64,000 nt of DNA from Clostridium thermosuccinogenes (GTDB taxonomy: Bacteria; Bacillota; Clostridia; Acetivibrionales; DSM-5807): the NCBI RefSeq assembly GCF_002896855.1, contig NZ_CP021850.1, forward strand, positions 3,435,665 to 3,499,664, written 5' to 3'. Of the stretch, positions 10,049 to 17,786 are shown piece after piece. Position 1 is the first letter of the stretch, and each line of letters opens with the position of its first letter. The position numbers were made by a program, and so were the translations under genes. Below the pieces are notes generated by a model. It saw only the letters and a program-made list of their open reading frames with translations, searched no databases and was not told the origin of the DNA.

Positions 10049-10906
10049 TCATGACTGACGCAGCATTATTTCATTCTTAATTCTGTTCAGGTACTTTATC
10101 ATGGCATCTTCCTCCCTCTGGTTGTAAACATAACCGCCATACTCAGCGACACGCAAGGCTGCTGTGTGAAATAAGTCGCAGGCAGTAAAAACAGAAGCCC
10201 AGAGGTTCTCATAGTTGCTATCCGAATATGTTTGGGAATACATTGCATACAAATCCGGTGGCAGATGTTTTTTGAAGTACTTGCCAAACTTCCCGGCGGA
10301 AACTGAAAAATTCGTATTGATACCAATATACCATTCAATCATTTTGTTTAACATATCCCGGACATAATCATTGAACATCTTCATAGCATACGGCAATTCA
10401 TCCCTGGCAATACCTTTTCCAACATTGTTCAGGCACCACCAGAACTCATTGCAACAGTCTGCAAACAGCTTTTCGGTCGGAGGCTTGATGTGCCAGTGTT
10501 TATCAGTTGGTGCAGGCAGCGGAGGCAAAGTCCCGTCTTTGTCCAAAAGCACAATCGCCGGCTCACCGTCATCAACATAAGGAGCATATTCAATGCTCAA
10601 ATCAATTCTATTCCCATCGTCAAAAATCATTAAATATGCAAAATGCCCATCTCCTTCAGGCGGAATTAACGACATGTTTTCCGGCATTTGCAGTATAGCA
10701 GGCTTTCCAAAATTCTTTTCAATCCATTCCACGTTGTTGTAAAAAGGCTTTATGTCCTTTACAAAGTAAGTGATGTCATAGTCCTGATATTTGTCCCTGG
10801 GAACAGTGGGATTAGCCCGGGAGCCAACCATTAAAACAGCTCGAATCCGATCATCTGCCTTGGCAACACCAATTATCAGATCCATCATTTCTTGTTCACT
10901 GCGCAT
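10049..10906 (-). CDS. Aminoglycoside 6-adenylyltransferase-like nucleotidyltransferase
   Basis: A 285-residue member of the ANT(6)/AadS-like family, enzymes that transfer AMP from ATP to streptomycin-type aminoglycosides. The nucleotidyltransferase signature is seen early: VLMVGSRANPTVPRD, then YQDYDITYFV with the paired metal-binding aspartates. The helical C-terminal substrate domain follows (EFWWCLNNVGKGIARDELPYAMK). Chromosomal ANT(6)-like proteins of Clostridia are common and not always resistance enzymes, so activity on drugs is inference. A small membrane protein gene lies directly upstream. Confidence 0.85.
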   Translation of the reverse strand: MRSEQEMMDLIIGVAKADDRIRAVLMVGSRANPTVPRDKYQDYDITYFVKDIKPFYNNVEWIEKNFGKPAILQMPENMSLIPPEGDGHFAYLMIFDDGNRIDLSIEYAPYVDDGEPAIVLLDKDGTLPPLPAPTDKHWHIKPPTEKLFADCCNEFWWCLNNVGKGIARDELPYAMKMFNDYVRDMLNKMIEWYIGINTNFSVSAGKFGKYFKKHLPPDLYAMYSQTYSDSNYENLWASVFTACDLFHTAALRVAEYGGYVYNQREEDAMIKYLNRIKNEIMLRQS

Positions 10907-10940
10907 AGCAACACCTCATTCGCAAACTAAAACATGACGG

Positions 10941-11186
10941 TTATTTTTTCTTATTTCTGATAAGAAAGAGCACTAACATTATTGCATCTGCTGTTCCCAA
11001 AATAAAAGCAGAGGCAAAAAATAATAATGATTTCATTTCATATTGCAGATTATGAAGCCCGCCTACTCCATCCGTTGGGTTTTCGATAATATTAAAGTTG
11101 AAATACAGCCCTAACGCCAGACATAAAGCAAAAAGAGCAAGCAACAACAGCATTACACATTTAAATGTCTTGTTTTTCATTGTCAA
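10941..11186 (-). CDS. Small two-helix membrane protein
   Basis: An 81-residue protein with two hydrophobic segments (about residues 9-30 and 53-76) separated by a short polar loop. It has a positively charged C-terminal tail (RNKKK). AGGAG lies upstream of the ATG. I do not recognise the family. Confidence 0.6.
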   Translation of the reverse strand: MTMKNKTFKCVMLLLLALFALCLALGLYFNFNIIENPTDGVGGLHNLQYEMKSLLFFASAFILGTADAIMLVLFLIRNKKK

Positions 11187-11254
11187 TCTCCTGGCAAATT
11201 TCTTAATTTATACGTATACTGCAGCACTATTTATCAATCCTCTTTATCACATTA

Positions 11255-11438
11255 TCAATTAAAGGCTATAACTTCAAATTTCAATTTGCTGCAGATTTCG
11301 TTGCCAATTTTTTTGATAAGTTTGCAGACTCTTAACGAAGTACTATTATCCTTTGCATGCATTATATTTGATGCCGATATACATGCTATCTTTTTGCCCA
11401 CTTCAAATGCTTATAATCCCTTCCATGCTATACCTCAT
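11255..11438 (-). pseudogene. Remnant of an NAD(P)H-dependent FMN reductase-like gene
   Basis: The strong site GAGGAGG precedes an ATG (11436-11438) whose frame stops after about 11 codons. A shifted frame then reads IACISASNIMHAKDNSTSL, which resembles the flavodoxin-fold start of NADPH-dependent FMN reductases. It ends after EVIAFN at a TGA (11255-11257). The normal protein is far longer, so this is a truncated, frameshifted relic. The family call rests on one short motif. Confidence 0.45.
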
Positions 11439-11451
11439 GTCTGCCTCCTCA

Positions 11452-11985
11452 TTATGATCCTTTGGCCGAGCTGTAATCTTCCTTTAATATGGCATACATT
11501 TTAACATCCCAAGAAGTGTCTCCAAATTTAAAATACTGCCTCAATGTCCCCTCATATATCATCCCAGACTTCTTAAGCACCCGTTCAGAAGCCGGATTGC
11601 TCGTCAGCGCCTGAACACGATTCAGGGACAGGGCATCAAAGCAATATGCAATTATTGCTTTGACAGCTTCGGTTGCATAACCCATATTTCTATAACTTTT
11701 ATTTATCCAATAGCTTATTTCGGCTCTGGCGAAAAACTCCAAGACATCAAGAGTAATTGAACCAATCAGTTTATTTGAACTTTTTTCAGCTACGGCCAAT
11801 GTGCGAACCTTACCGGACTGGTATTCCTGCAATAAAAGCTGAATATAACCCTGAACTTTATCAATAGCAGTGAAACCGTTGCTATACATTTGGTGAACCA
11901 GTGGACATTCCATGGCTTCCAACAAATCCGCATCATCGGTTTTTTCAAACTGGCGGATTATTAGATTTTTCGTTTCCAAAACCAT
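11452..11985 (-). CDS. GNAT acetyltransferase, RimJ/RimL type
   Basis: A 177-residue acetyltransferase of the ribosomal-protein-alanine acetyltransferase-like subgroup. It opens with LETKNLIIRQFEKTDDADLLEAM, continues through ISYWINKSYRNMGYATEAVKAII (the acetyl-CoA-binding loop and helix) and ends with the typical NPASERVLKKSGMIYEGTLRQYF. Many such proteins modify antibiotics or small peptides rather than ribosomal proteins, so the substrate is open. Confidence 0.88.
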   Translation of the reverse strand: MVLETKNLIIRQFEKTDDADLLEAMECPLVHQMYSNGFTAIDKVQGYIQLLLQEYQSGKVRTLAVAEKSSNKLIGSITLDVLEFFARAEISYWINKSYRNMGYATEAVKAIIAYCFDALSLNRVQALTSNPASERVLKKSGMIYEGTLRQYFKFGDTSWDVKMYAILKEDYSSAKGS

Positions 11986-12019
11986 TTTTACACCTCAAAT
12001 AATATGAGCAATTTTTAGC

Positions 12020-12186
12020 TCATCTTATAAAATATATGTAATTTATCTGTTTTAGTACATCTCTCCCTGATATCCATACAACATCTGCTTTCTCTAAGCC
12101 TTCGTGATTATAATATTTCTTTAGTCTTTGAATAAAATCACCTGTAAAACCCCTTAGAAAGCCACTTGTCAAAAAAATACTTTCAT
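12020..12186 (-). pseudogene. Remnant of a peptidase S51 / class-I glutamine amidotransferase-like gene
   Basis: Following GTAGGAG, the frame starts MKVFF and stops at once. A one-base shift in a T run restores LTSGFLRGFTGDFIQRL and later GLEKADVVWISG, which look like the start and central strand of dipeptidase-E-like (S51) proteins. The two pieces are closer together than in an intact protein, so an internal deletion is likely besides the frameshift. Confidence 0.45.
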
Positions 12187-12225
12187 TTTTCTCCTACTTT
12201 AAATCACAGCTTATACGAATTTGCG

Positions 12226-12951
12226 TTACTCTGCCAATGACATATTAAAGCTAAAAGCATCACAAATACTGTCATATCCCCATTTTTTAACTGCAAAGCG
12301 ATATAATGCACGAGCATGAATTCTATCATGCCAGATAAATCGTCTTAATACTTTCGCTGTAGTCCAATATTCATTATCAATAAATACAATCGGATTGCTC
12401 ATGGCATTTTTATCTGATTCGATTAGCTTTAGACATTGAATACGGTTTGCAATCAAATCGTTTCTATCCCCTGAAAAATCGATATTAATTCTACTCAGAT
12501 AATAGGCTTTGACTTTATCAACATGTGATAGCATTTCTTTGGCATTAGCTGGCACTTTCCCATAAAAAGTTGTCCTGATTTTAGAAATATCATTGCACTC
12601 TTTATCAGGTATTGAATCATAGAGTTTTTGAAAATCCTCCGCTGATTTTAAAGCCAGCATTTTTAATTGCTGAAAATAAGCTATATCCAAATCCTTATCC
12701 CTTATAGTTAATATTTCTGTATCACCATCATCAAGCTGCGCATTAGTTGTCTCTTTTTGAACAATCTCAATTTCATATTCTTTATTATGAGTTTTTCCTA
12801 TCCAACTTTTATACATCCTTACTTCATCTGTAACTTTTGTGATTGCATCCTTCAATTTTTCAGCCCGTGTAAATGCTCCCGGCATATCTATAAGATGAAT
12901 CATCGTCCCTTTATGGTTTTCCTCTACAGCTAACCGAATTAATTCTGCCAT
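12226..12951 (-). CDS. DinB-like four-helix protein (uncertain)
   Basis: A 241-residue soluble protein. The C-terminal half has the spaced histidines expected of a DinB/YfiT-type metal-binding bundle: MLSHVDKVKAYYLSRIN and later FIWHDRIHARALYRFA. The N-terminal about 90 residues are a separate alpha/beta region of unknown type. I placed the start at the internal ATG (12951, MAELIRL) because AAAGGA lies upstream of it; the longer frame begins at 12972 inside that site. Function unknown, possibly a thiol transferase-like enzyme. The family assignment is tentative. Confidence 0.6.
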   Translation of the reverse strand: MAELIRLAVEENHKGTMIHLIDMPGAFTRAEKLKDAITKVTDEVRMYKSWIGKTHNKEYEIEIVQKETTNAQLDDGDTEILTIRDKDLDIAYFQQLKMLALKSAEDFQKLYDSIPDKECNDISKIRTTFYGKVPANAKEMLSHVDKVKAYYLSRINIDFSGDRNDLIANRIQCLKLIESDKNAMSNPIVFIDNEYWTTAKVLRRFIWHDRIHARALYRFAVKKWGYDSICDAFSFNMSLAE

Positions 12952-13008
12952 TATGAAATTCATTCCTTTCATAATCTTGCTTTATCATACTCAAATAAAC
13001 TTCAGCAC

Positions 13009-13188
13009 TTATGCCATTTTTGTTAAATTGCCATAAAGATTCCACGCACATGCGGGCTTCCCACTGCCATGGACACCTTCGAAATCTACAAACCTTGTTT
13101 TGACAGCAATAACCCCTTTCTCATTTTGCCTGACATCCTTGCTGCCACTTAGAGCATGAACACATAGTTCTCTAACTGGGGCTGCGAA
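13009..13188 (-). other. Open frame resembling a gene tail
   Basis: A stop-bounded frame reads VRELCVHALSGSKDVR, then KTRFVDFEGVHGSGKPACAW, and ends NLTKMA. The composition is protein-like, but there is no start or ribosome binding site and I do not recognise it. A GGGGCTGC/GCCGCACCCC hairpin (13178-13202) overlaps its beginning. Probably another degraded gene. Confidence 0.25.
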
Positions 13189-13231
13189 TCAAGCCGCACC
13201 CCAAAAGGCAAAGCCGGACATTACTATAAAA

Positions 13232-13654
13232 CTAAACAACAGTAAACTGTTCTGACTTAAAATTGCTGTAATATCTGCCTTCTTGGGCGGTAAATCTTAA
13301 TACACAGTAATCCGGATCATGCACGCCTTCCGAATAATACATGGTGTCCCCTTCCCGCCAGATCATTTCTTTGCTTTCGTTATCTTCAAGAACCTCCATT
13401 GTTCCCTTCAACATCACACCTCTGAAGAAGCGCCTGTCGCAAAAATATATGCAGGCCTTTGGGTTTTTTCTGTATTGACTGACACGCATAGATGATGTAT
13501 TGGTTGAAAAATAAAAGTATTTGATCCCTTCTCTCTTTCTGGGAGGAAGCATCGCTTTTGTGTTTGGAAAACCATCGTCATCAATGGAGCTAATAAAGGC
13601 CACTCCTTGCTTATCAATCAAGTTCCCAATTGTTTTTTCCACATCCCTGATCAT
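13232..13654 (-). CDS. Pyridoxamine 5'-phosphate oxidase-like flavin-binding protein
   Basis: A 140-residue split-barrel protein of the general-stress/PNPOx-like family. Characteristic pieces are GVAFISSIDDDGFPNTKAML, the middle FSTNTSSMRVSQYRKNPKACIYF, and FFRGVMLKGTMEVLED. Such proteins bind FMN or F420 and reduce small molecules; the substrate is unknown. It is next to an AraC-type regulator, with a short doubtful reading frame between them. Confidence 0.88.
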   Translation of the reverse strand: MIRDVEKTIGNLIDKQGVAFISSIDDDGFPNTKAMLPPRKREGIKYFYFSTNTSSMRVSQYRKNPKACIYFCDRRFFRGVMLKGTMEVLEDNESKEMIWREGDTMYYSEGVHDPDYCVLRFTAQEGRYYSNFKSEQFTVV

Positions 13655-13701
13655 AAAGCACCTCCGATAAAATACTTGTCCTTTATCTCAAAACGCTGTT
13701 G

Positions 13702-13884
13702 TCAGAATGGGAATCCTCCATTAATCTCTGTCCGCAGATATTCCGGACATGCTTCAACCATTTCAAAAAGCATTTGAAAAGATGACTCCGACTTACGGTT
13801 GATGATTTTCAAAATGGTATTCCGACATGAATTTTCCCACACTTTCCAAGCTAATATTTTTGCTTTCTTGTACGAAGCCAACAC
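13702..13884 (-). other. Doubtful 60-codon frame
   Basis: A GTG- or TTG-initiated frame ending MVEACPEYLRTEINGGFPF. It is protein-like near its end but has no clear ribosome binding site, and I do not recognise it. It may be the tail of a decayed gene lying between the AraC regulator and the flavin-binding protein. Confidence 0.25.
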
Positions 13885-13964
13885 TTAATCTTCAACCAGA
13901 TTACAACGACAATCTATAAATTCAGCCCGTCAGATGAATGAAATGATAGGAATAACCTTGCCAT

Positions 13965-14810
13965 TTACTTCTTTACAATTGGTACCCATAGCTCATTGTC
14001 CGGATCATGCCCAGGTGGATAATGGCATTCTATGCAAGGCAGGTTTGCGAGTTCATAGCCTGAGGTCGGAAGCCATTCTGAGTATAATCTCTTCCATGCA
14101 TCTATAACATTTGGAAAAACTGCCCATAAGCCAGATGGTATTATTAAAACCTCCATACCTTCAGGAACGACCCCATCATATCTTACTCCCATGAAGTAAT
14201 CGAACTCTTCATCCATTATAGCAGCTTCTTTCCCGCAAATGCCCAAAAGGCTTTCTAACTTGCATTTTGGATTTTCCCAGGACATGTCAATAAGCTTTTG
14301 CATAAATCCATCTTTTTTAGAGCCATTCCAAAGGGCAGGTATCTCTTCAAAAGCTTTTTTAGTATTTACGGTTTTTCTTTTCCCAACAATCCTTAATTCG
14401 AAATCAAGCTCTTCCAATCTGTACTCCATTTCCATATCTCCCTTGATTATTATTTGAAAGGACATTCGGGGAAAGACTTTTAATTGAACTCCTTTTTCAC
14501 GTGCTTCTGATGGCTTGACTCCATGCATATTTTGAAATGCACGTGCAAAAGAATCCGGGGAATCATAACCATATTTGAGAGCTATGTCTATGACTTTTTC
14601 ATTGCTATTTTGCAAATCAAAAGCCGCAAGGGATAGTCTCCTTCGCCTTATGTACTCGGACAAAGTAACTCCTGTCACCGCAGCAAATAATCTTGAAAAG
14701 TGATAGGTTGAACAACAGGCAGCCTTCGCGGCCTCAGAATAGTTTATATCCCCTGTCAGATTCTCCTCAATATAGTCAATTGCCCGGTTAGTTCTTTCAA
14801 CCCAATCCAT
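13965..14810 (-). CDS. AraC-family regulator with GyrI-like effector domain
   Basis: A 281-residue regulator. Residues 1 to about 110 are the double helix-turn-helix of the AraC/SoxS type (ENLTGDINYSEAAKAACCSTYHFSRLF and IALKYGYDSPDSFARAFQNMHGVKPSEAR). Residues about 125-281 form a GyrI-like/SOUL effector-binding domain ending in CIECHYPPGHD and LWVPIVKK. Proteins of this layout respond to hydrophobic drugs or cationic compounds. It could regulate the small accessory genes next to it. GAGGGGC precedes the ATG. Confidence 0.92.
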   Translation of the reverse strand: MDWVERTNRAIDYIEENLTGDINYSEAAKAACCSTYHFSRLFAAVTGVTLSEYIRRRRLSLAAFDLQNSNEKVIDIALKYGYDSPDSFARAFQNMHGVKPSEAREKGVQLKVFPRMSFQIIIKGDMEMEYRLEELDFELRIVGKRKTVNTKKAFEEIPALWNGSKKDGFMQKLIDMSWENPKCKLESLLGICGKEAAIMDEEFDYFMGVRYDGVVPEGMEVLIIPSGLWAVFPNVIDAWKRLYSEWLPTSGYELANLPCIECHYPPGHDPDNELWVPIVKK

Positions 14811-15235
14811 CCGCTGCCCCTCCTAATAATACTTTATATGGATATGGAGAAAACCTCTCGATATTTCTTGCACTAAATTGCAGGATGTGTGAAGTACCAC
14901 GCCTGTGTAGACATAAAATAATGAATGCTTATACTTAAATTATTCTTGTATAACGGTCTTATTTTTAGATTTTAGCATATTATACCATATATTTCATTCT
15001 AAATATATAATGGCATTCATTATGTTCATATTTTGGCAAATTTAATACAAAATTGCCAATAAAAAAGCAGGATGCCTCCCCTTAAATCTTATGAAGAGGA
15101 AACACCCCGCCAGACGGCACTTGCACAATGCCCTGATATTCACTCAATAGCATTGATGTACCGGACAGCCGGCATATAACAGAATCCATCAGCTGATAGG
15201 CTGATTCAGTATAATCAAATAGCTTCTCTTCCAAT
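14811..15235. other. Intergenic region with a terminator-like hairpin
   Basis: About 425 bp with no supported gene. The only structured part is the hairpin listed at 15060-15117, which would end transcription from the DUF2156 gene. Confidence 0.45.
15060..15117 (-). terminator. Probable terminator after the DUF2156 gene
   Basis: On the minus strand GCGGGGTGTTTCCTC pairs imperfectly (including G-T pairs) with GGGAGGCATCCTGC, followed by TTTTTT. It lies about 120 bp past the stop codon. Confidence 0.5.
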
Positions 15236-16129
15236 TCACAATATGTTATACTTCCTTATCATCATCACAGGATTGTATGAAAGCTTTGCCTTTCTTATAC
15301 CCTCTATGCCAAGGTCCTGTTCTCTGTTTATATACATCGTATCCTTCCATTCATGCTCGCAGAACTGCTGGTTTATAAAGGTATAAAGTCCATGAATGGC
15401 ACTGTTGGCCTTTTCGGTATGGATAACGGCAGTGTCGCTGTTCAACATCTCCCCTACGGTGAACGCTTCAAAACGCCCATCAACCTTTATAATAGCACCT
15501 TTGCAGCCAAGGACCTCATAATTTTGCAAAAGCTCCATATTTGCATGCCGCTCGCAGTATTCGCCCCTCTGACAGCCACAATCCCTGCTTTTACACCATT
15601 CCAGCATTATCCTGGAACATTCGTCCACATGCTCAGGCCCTAAAATCACATATTCATACTCATATTGCTTTTTGAATCTCTTGATATGATTTCGTTTACC
15701 ATCATACTTTTTACCGGAAAGATTTATCAGGTTTTCCGTCAGATAAACGTAATCACTGTTATCCCTGTCCTCAATAAAATCACCTTTAACAGCGGCTGAC
15801 TTTTTGAAATAGGGCAGTTCCTTTTCAGTCACCCTGCTAAATCGAAGAGCCCATCCCTTTTTATTAAAATATTCCTTAATAGCAGCCAGAGCTTCTGTAA
15901 AGTTATCGTCATTACAACTCCCTATAGGGGCAAAAGCAAAGGGGCCTTTTTTATCATCTGCCGAAACAACACAAAGCAGGTCACCGGCCAATGCATACCT
16001 GAACTTATAGTAATCTCTCCACATAAAAAAATTGGTAAATGTCAATTCCGATGCCTGCGGATTGCTCTCTTTTATATACTTGTCAAACAACTGCTTATCA
16101 CTTATGTTAATTTCTGAAAAATCCATCAT
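15236..16129 (-). CDS. DUF2156 / phosphatidylglycerol lysyltransferase C-terminal-like protein
   Basis: About 297 residues of the double-GNAT fold found in the catalytic part of aminoacyl-phosphatidylglycerol synthases and in FemX-like proteins, but without the membrane domain. Recognisable segments are LTFTNFFMWRDYYKF near the start, KKYDGKRNHIKRFKK in the middle, and AVIHTEKANSAIHGLYTFINQQF plus INREQDLGIEGIRKAKLSYNP near the end. Soluble Firmicutes members probably transfer an aminoacyl group, but the acceptor is unknown. The exact start is uncertain: ATG at 16129 or 16126 after GGGGATA, or a TTG at 16141. Confidence 0.85.
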   Translation of the reverse strand: MMDFSEINISDKQLFDKYIKESNPQASELTFTNFFMWRDYYKFRYALAGDLLCVVSADDKKGPFAFAPIGSCNDDNFTEALAAIKEYFNKKGWALRFSRVTEKELPYFKKSAAVKGDFIEDRDNSDYVYLTENLINLSGKKYDGKRNHIKRFKKQYEYEYVILGPEHVDECSRIMLEWCKSRDCGCQRGEYCERHANMELLQNYEVLGCKGAIIKVDGRFEAFTVGEMLNSDTAVIHTEKANSAIHGLYTFINQQFCEHEWKDTMYINREQDLGIEGIRKAKLSYNPVMMIRKYNIL

Positions 16130-16235
16130 CAGTATCCCCAATCCGATATATCTCCATGACTAATAGCCATGATTTTAAATATACCACATAAATAAATAAT
16201 TAAAACCCATCTTACGGAAAGGAATGTAAAGCCCG

Positions 16236-16261
16236 CAAAAAAGGCTTCAAGTTTGAAGCCT
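16236..16261 (-). terminator. Terminator after pfkA
   Basis: GGCTTCAA and TTGAAGCC form an 8-bp stem with a tiny loop, followed on the minus strand by TTTTTTGC. It lies about 90 bp beyond the pfkA stop. Confidence 0.8.
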
Positions 16262-16346
16262 GAAACCATATACATATTAAATTTTATAATAAGCAAGATT
16301 ATTAATTCAAGCAGGTTTTATAAGGATAAACTGCCGTATAGGCAGA

Positions 16347-17432
16347 TTAATCCCCAAAACTTACCCCAACGCTTTTTGCAATCCTTACCAGCTCTCCATC
16401 CGGTGGAACTGTCTTTAAAGTTCCCACTGCCTCATCCAGGGAAACGGATACTATTTCGTTTCCCTTCAGGCTGACCATTTTTCCGTACTCTTCCCTGTGG
16501 GCCAATTCTACAGCTGCTACTCCGTATCGTGTGGAAAGTATCCTGTCATAAGGTATAGGCCTTCCACCTCTCTGGAGGTGTCCTAAAACCGTCACCCTGG
16601 TTTCTATCCCGGTAAGCCTTTCAATATCATACGCCAGTTTGTTGCCAATTCCTCCAAATCTTACCGAATCGTGGCTTTCTTCCTCCGATTTTTTAATAAC
16701 AGGTTCTCCATCTATAGGCCTGGAGCCTTCCGCCACTACTATTATGCTGAAGCTTTTACCTTCATTTTTCCTTTGCAGGACGCTCCGGGCTATTTTATGT
16801 ATATCATAGGGTATTTCCGGAATGACGATCACATCGGCTCCTCCGGCTATTCCTGCCTCCAGGGCTATCCACCCGGCATTTCTTCCCATAACTTCCAGTA
16901 TCATAACCCTATGGTGCGACTCTGCAGTCGAATGAAGTTTGTCTATGGCTTCGGTAGCGGTCTCCACCGCTGTCATAAAGCCGAAGGTTTTATCCGTGGC
17001 ATTAAGGTCGTTATCGATGGTTTTAGGAACTCCCACGATATTGACACCCTTTCTGGCAAGATCCCTTGCAGCGGCCAGAGTTCCATCTCCTCCGATTACA
17101 ACAAGGCAGTCGATGTCATGCATATGCAAGTTTTCAACGACCCTGTCGGACATGTCCTTGTACTCCGTTACCCCATCTTTTTTCATCATGAAATGAAAAG
17201 GATTATCCCTGTTTGAGGTACCAAGTATGGTTCCTCCTTTATCGAGAATTCCGGAAACATCGCCGGGTTTAAACCTGATAAAGTTGTTGATTACAAGGCC
17301 CTTATATCCATCCTTGAAGCCTATTACCTCATAGTCATATTTTGTCATAGCTGTCTTTACAACAGCCCTCAAAGCTGCATTCAAGCCCGGACAATCCCCG
17401 CCTCCGGTCAACACTCCAATACGTTTCTTCAT
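16347..17432 (-). CDS. pfkA: 6-phosphofructokinase, mixed-substrate (group III) type
   Basis: Phosphorylates fructose 6-phosphate at the committed step of glycolysis. The protein has 361 residues from the ATG at 17432, chosen because GGGGGA lies 7 nt upstream; eight more codons are open before it. Key motifs are LTGGGDCPGLNAALR, the phosphoryl-donor loop IGGDGTLAAA, the active-site PKTIDNDL, and MGRNAGWIAL. The glycine of GGDGT is typical of ATP users, while the lysine of PKTIDND is typical of pyrophosphate-type and mixed-substrate enzymes (classical ATP-PFKs have PGTIDND). ATP use is therefore likely, with allosteric control by PEP/ADP perhaps absent. It has its own terminator and a MITE-like element in its upstream region. 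Confidence 0.95.
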   Translation of the reverse strand: MKKRIGVLTGGGDCPGLNAALRAVVKTAMTKYDYEVIGFKDGYKGLVINNFIRFKPGDVSGILDKGGTILGTSNRDNPFHFMMKKDGVTEYKDMSDRVVENLHMHDIDCLVVIGGDGTLAAARDLARKGVNIVGVPKTIDNDLNATDKTFGFMTAVETATEAIDKLHSTAESHHRVMILEVMGRNAGWIALEAGIAGGADVIVIPEIPYDIHKIARSVLQRKNEGKSFSIIVVAEGSRPIDGEPVIKKSEEESHDSVRFGGIGNKLAYDIERLTGIETRVTVLGHLQRGGRPIPYDRILSTRYGVAAVELAHREEYGKMVSLKGNEIVSVSLDEAVGTLKTVPPDGELVRIAKSVGVSFGD

Positions 17433-17473
17433 AAAACTGTCCCCCATAACTCGCATTTTTCATAAATTACTCA

Positions 17474-17736
17474 TTGTGCTAGCATTTTCGATAGCGGAGT
17501 TCCGAGTTAAAGAGCTAGTAGGCTTGTTACGGGGCAAATCAATTCACTTCGTTCAGGTGATTTGCCTTATCCTCCACTTCGCTAACATGGATGTCGCATT
17601 TTGAAAAATAGAAAACAAGGAAATGCGACTTACCATTTTAGCCAGCGTTGGACTATGTACAAGCTTGAAACTTTAGATTATGCTGTCTATACCTCTTTTA
17701 ACTCTCCACAACGCTATCTCAAATTAGCTAGCACAA
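17474..17736. mobile_element. MITE-like element with imperfect terminal inverted repeats
   Basis: A 263-bp non-coding element bounded by the perfect 10-bp inverted repeats TTGTGCTAGC and GCTAGCACAA. The similarity continues inward for about 45 bp with gaps (GATAGCG, then GAGTTAAAGAG on one side and GAGTTAAAAGAG on the other). Inside are two further perfect 9-bp hairpins: GGCAAATCA/TGATTTGCC at about 17538-17571 and GTCGCATTT/AAATGCGAC at about 17588-17625. It carries no reading frame. The outermost bases allow at most a 2-bp duplication (CA). It sits between the M20 peptidase and pfkA. Confidence 0.65.
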
Positions 17737-17786
17737 CAGGTTAAATTAATTTGCACTATCAAATTTCTGTATTTCCCTGCCTGCCG

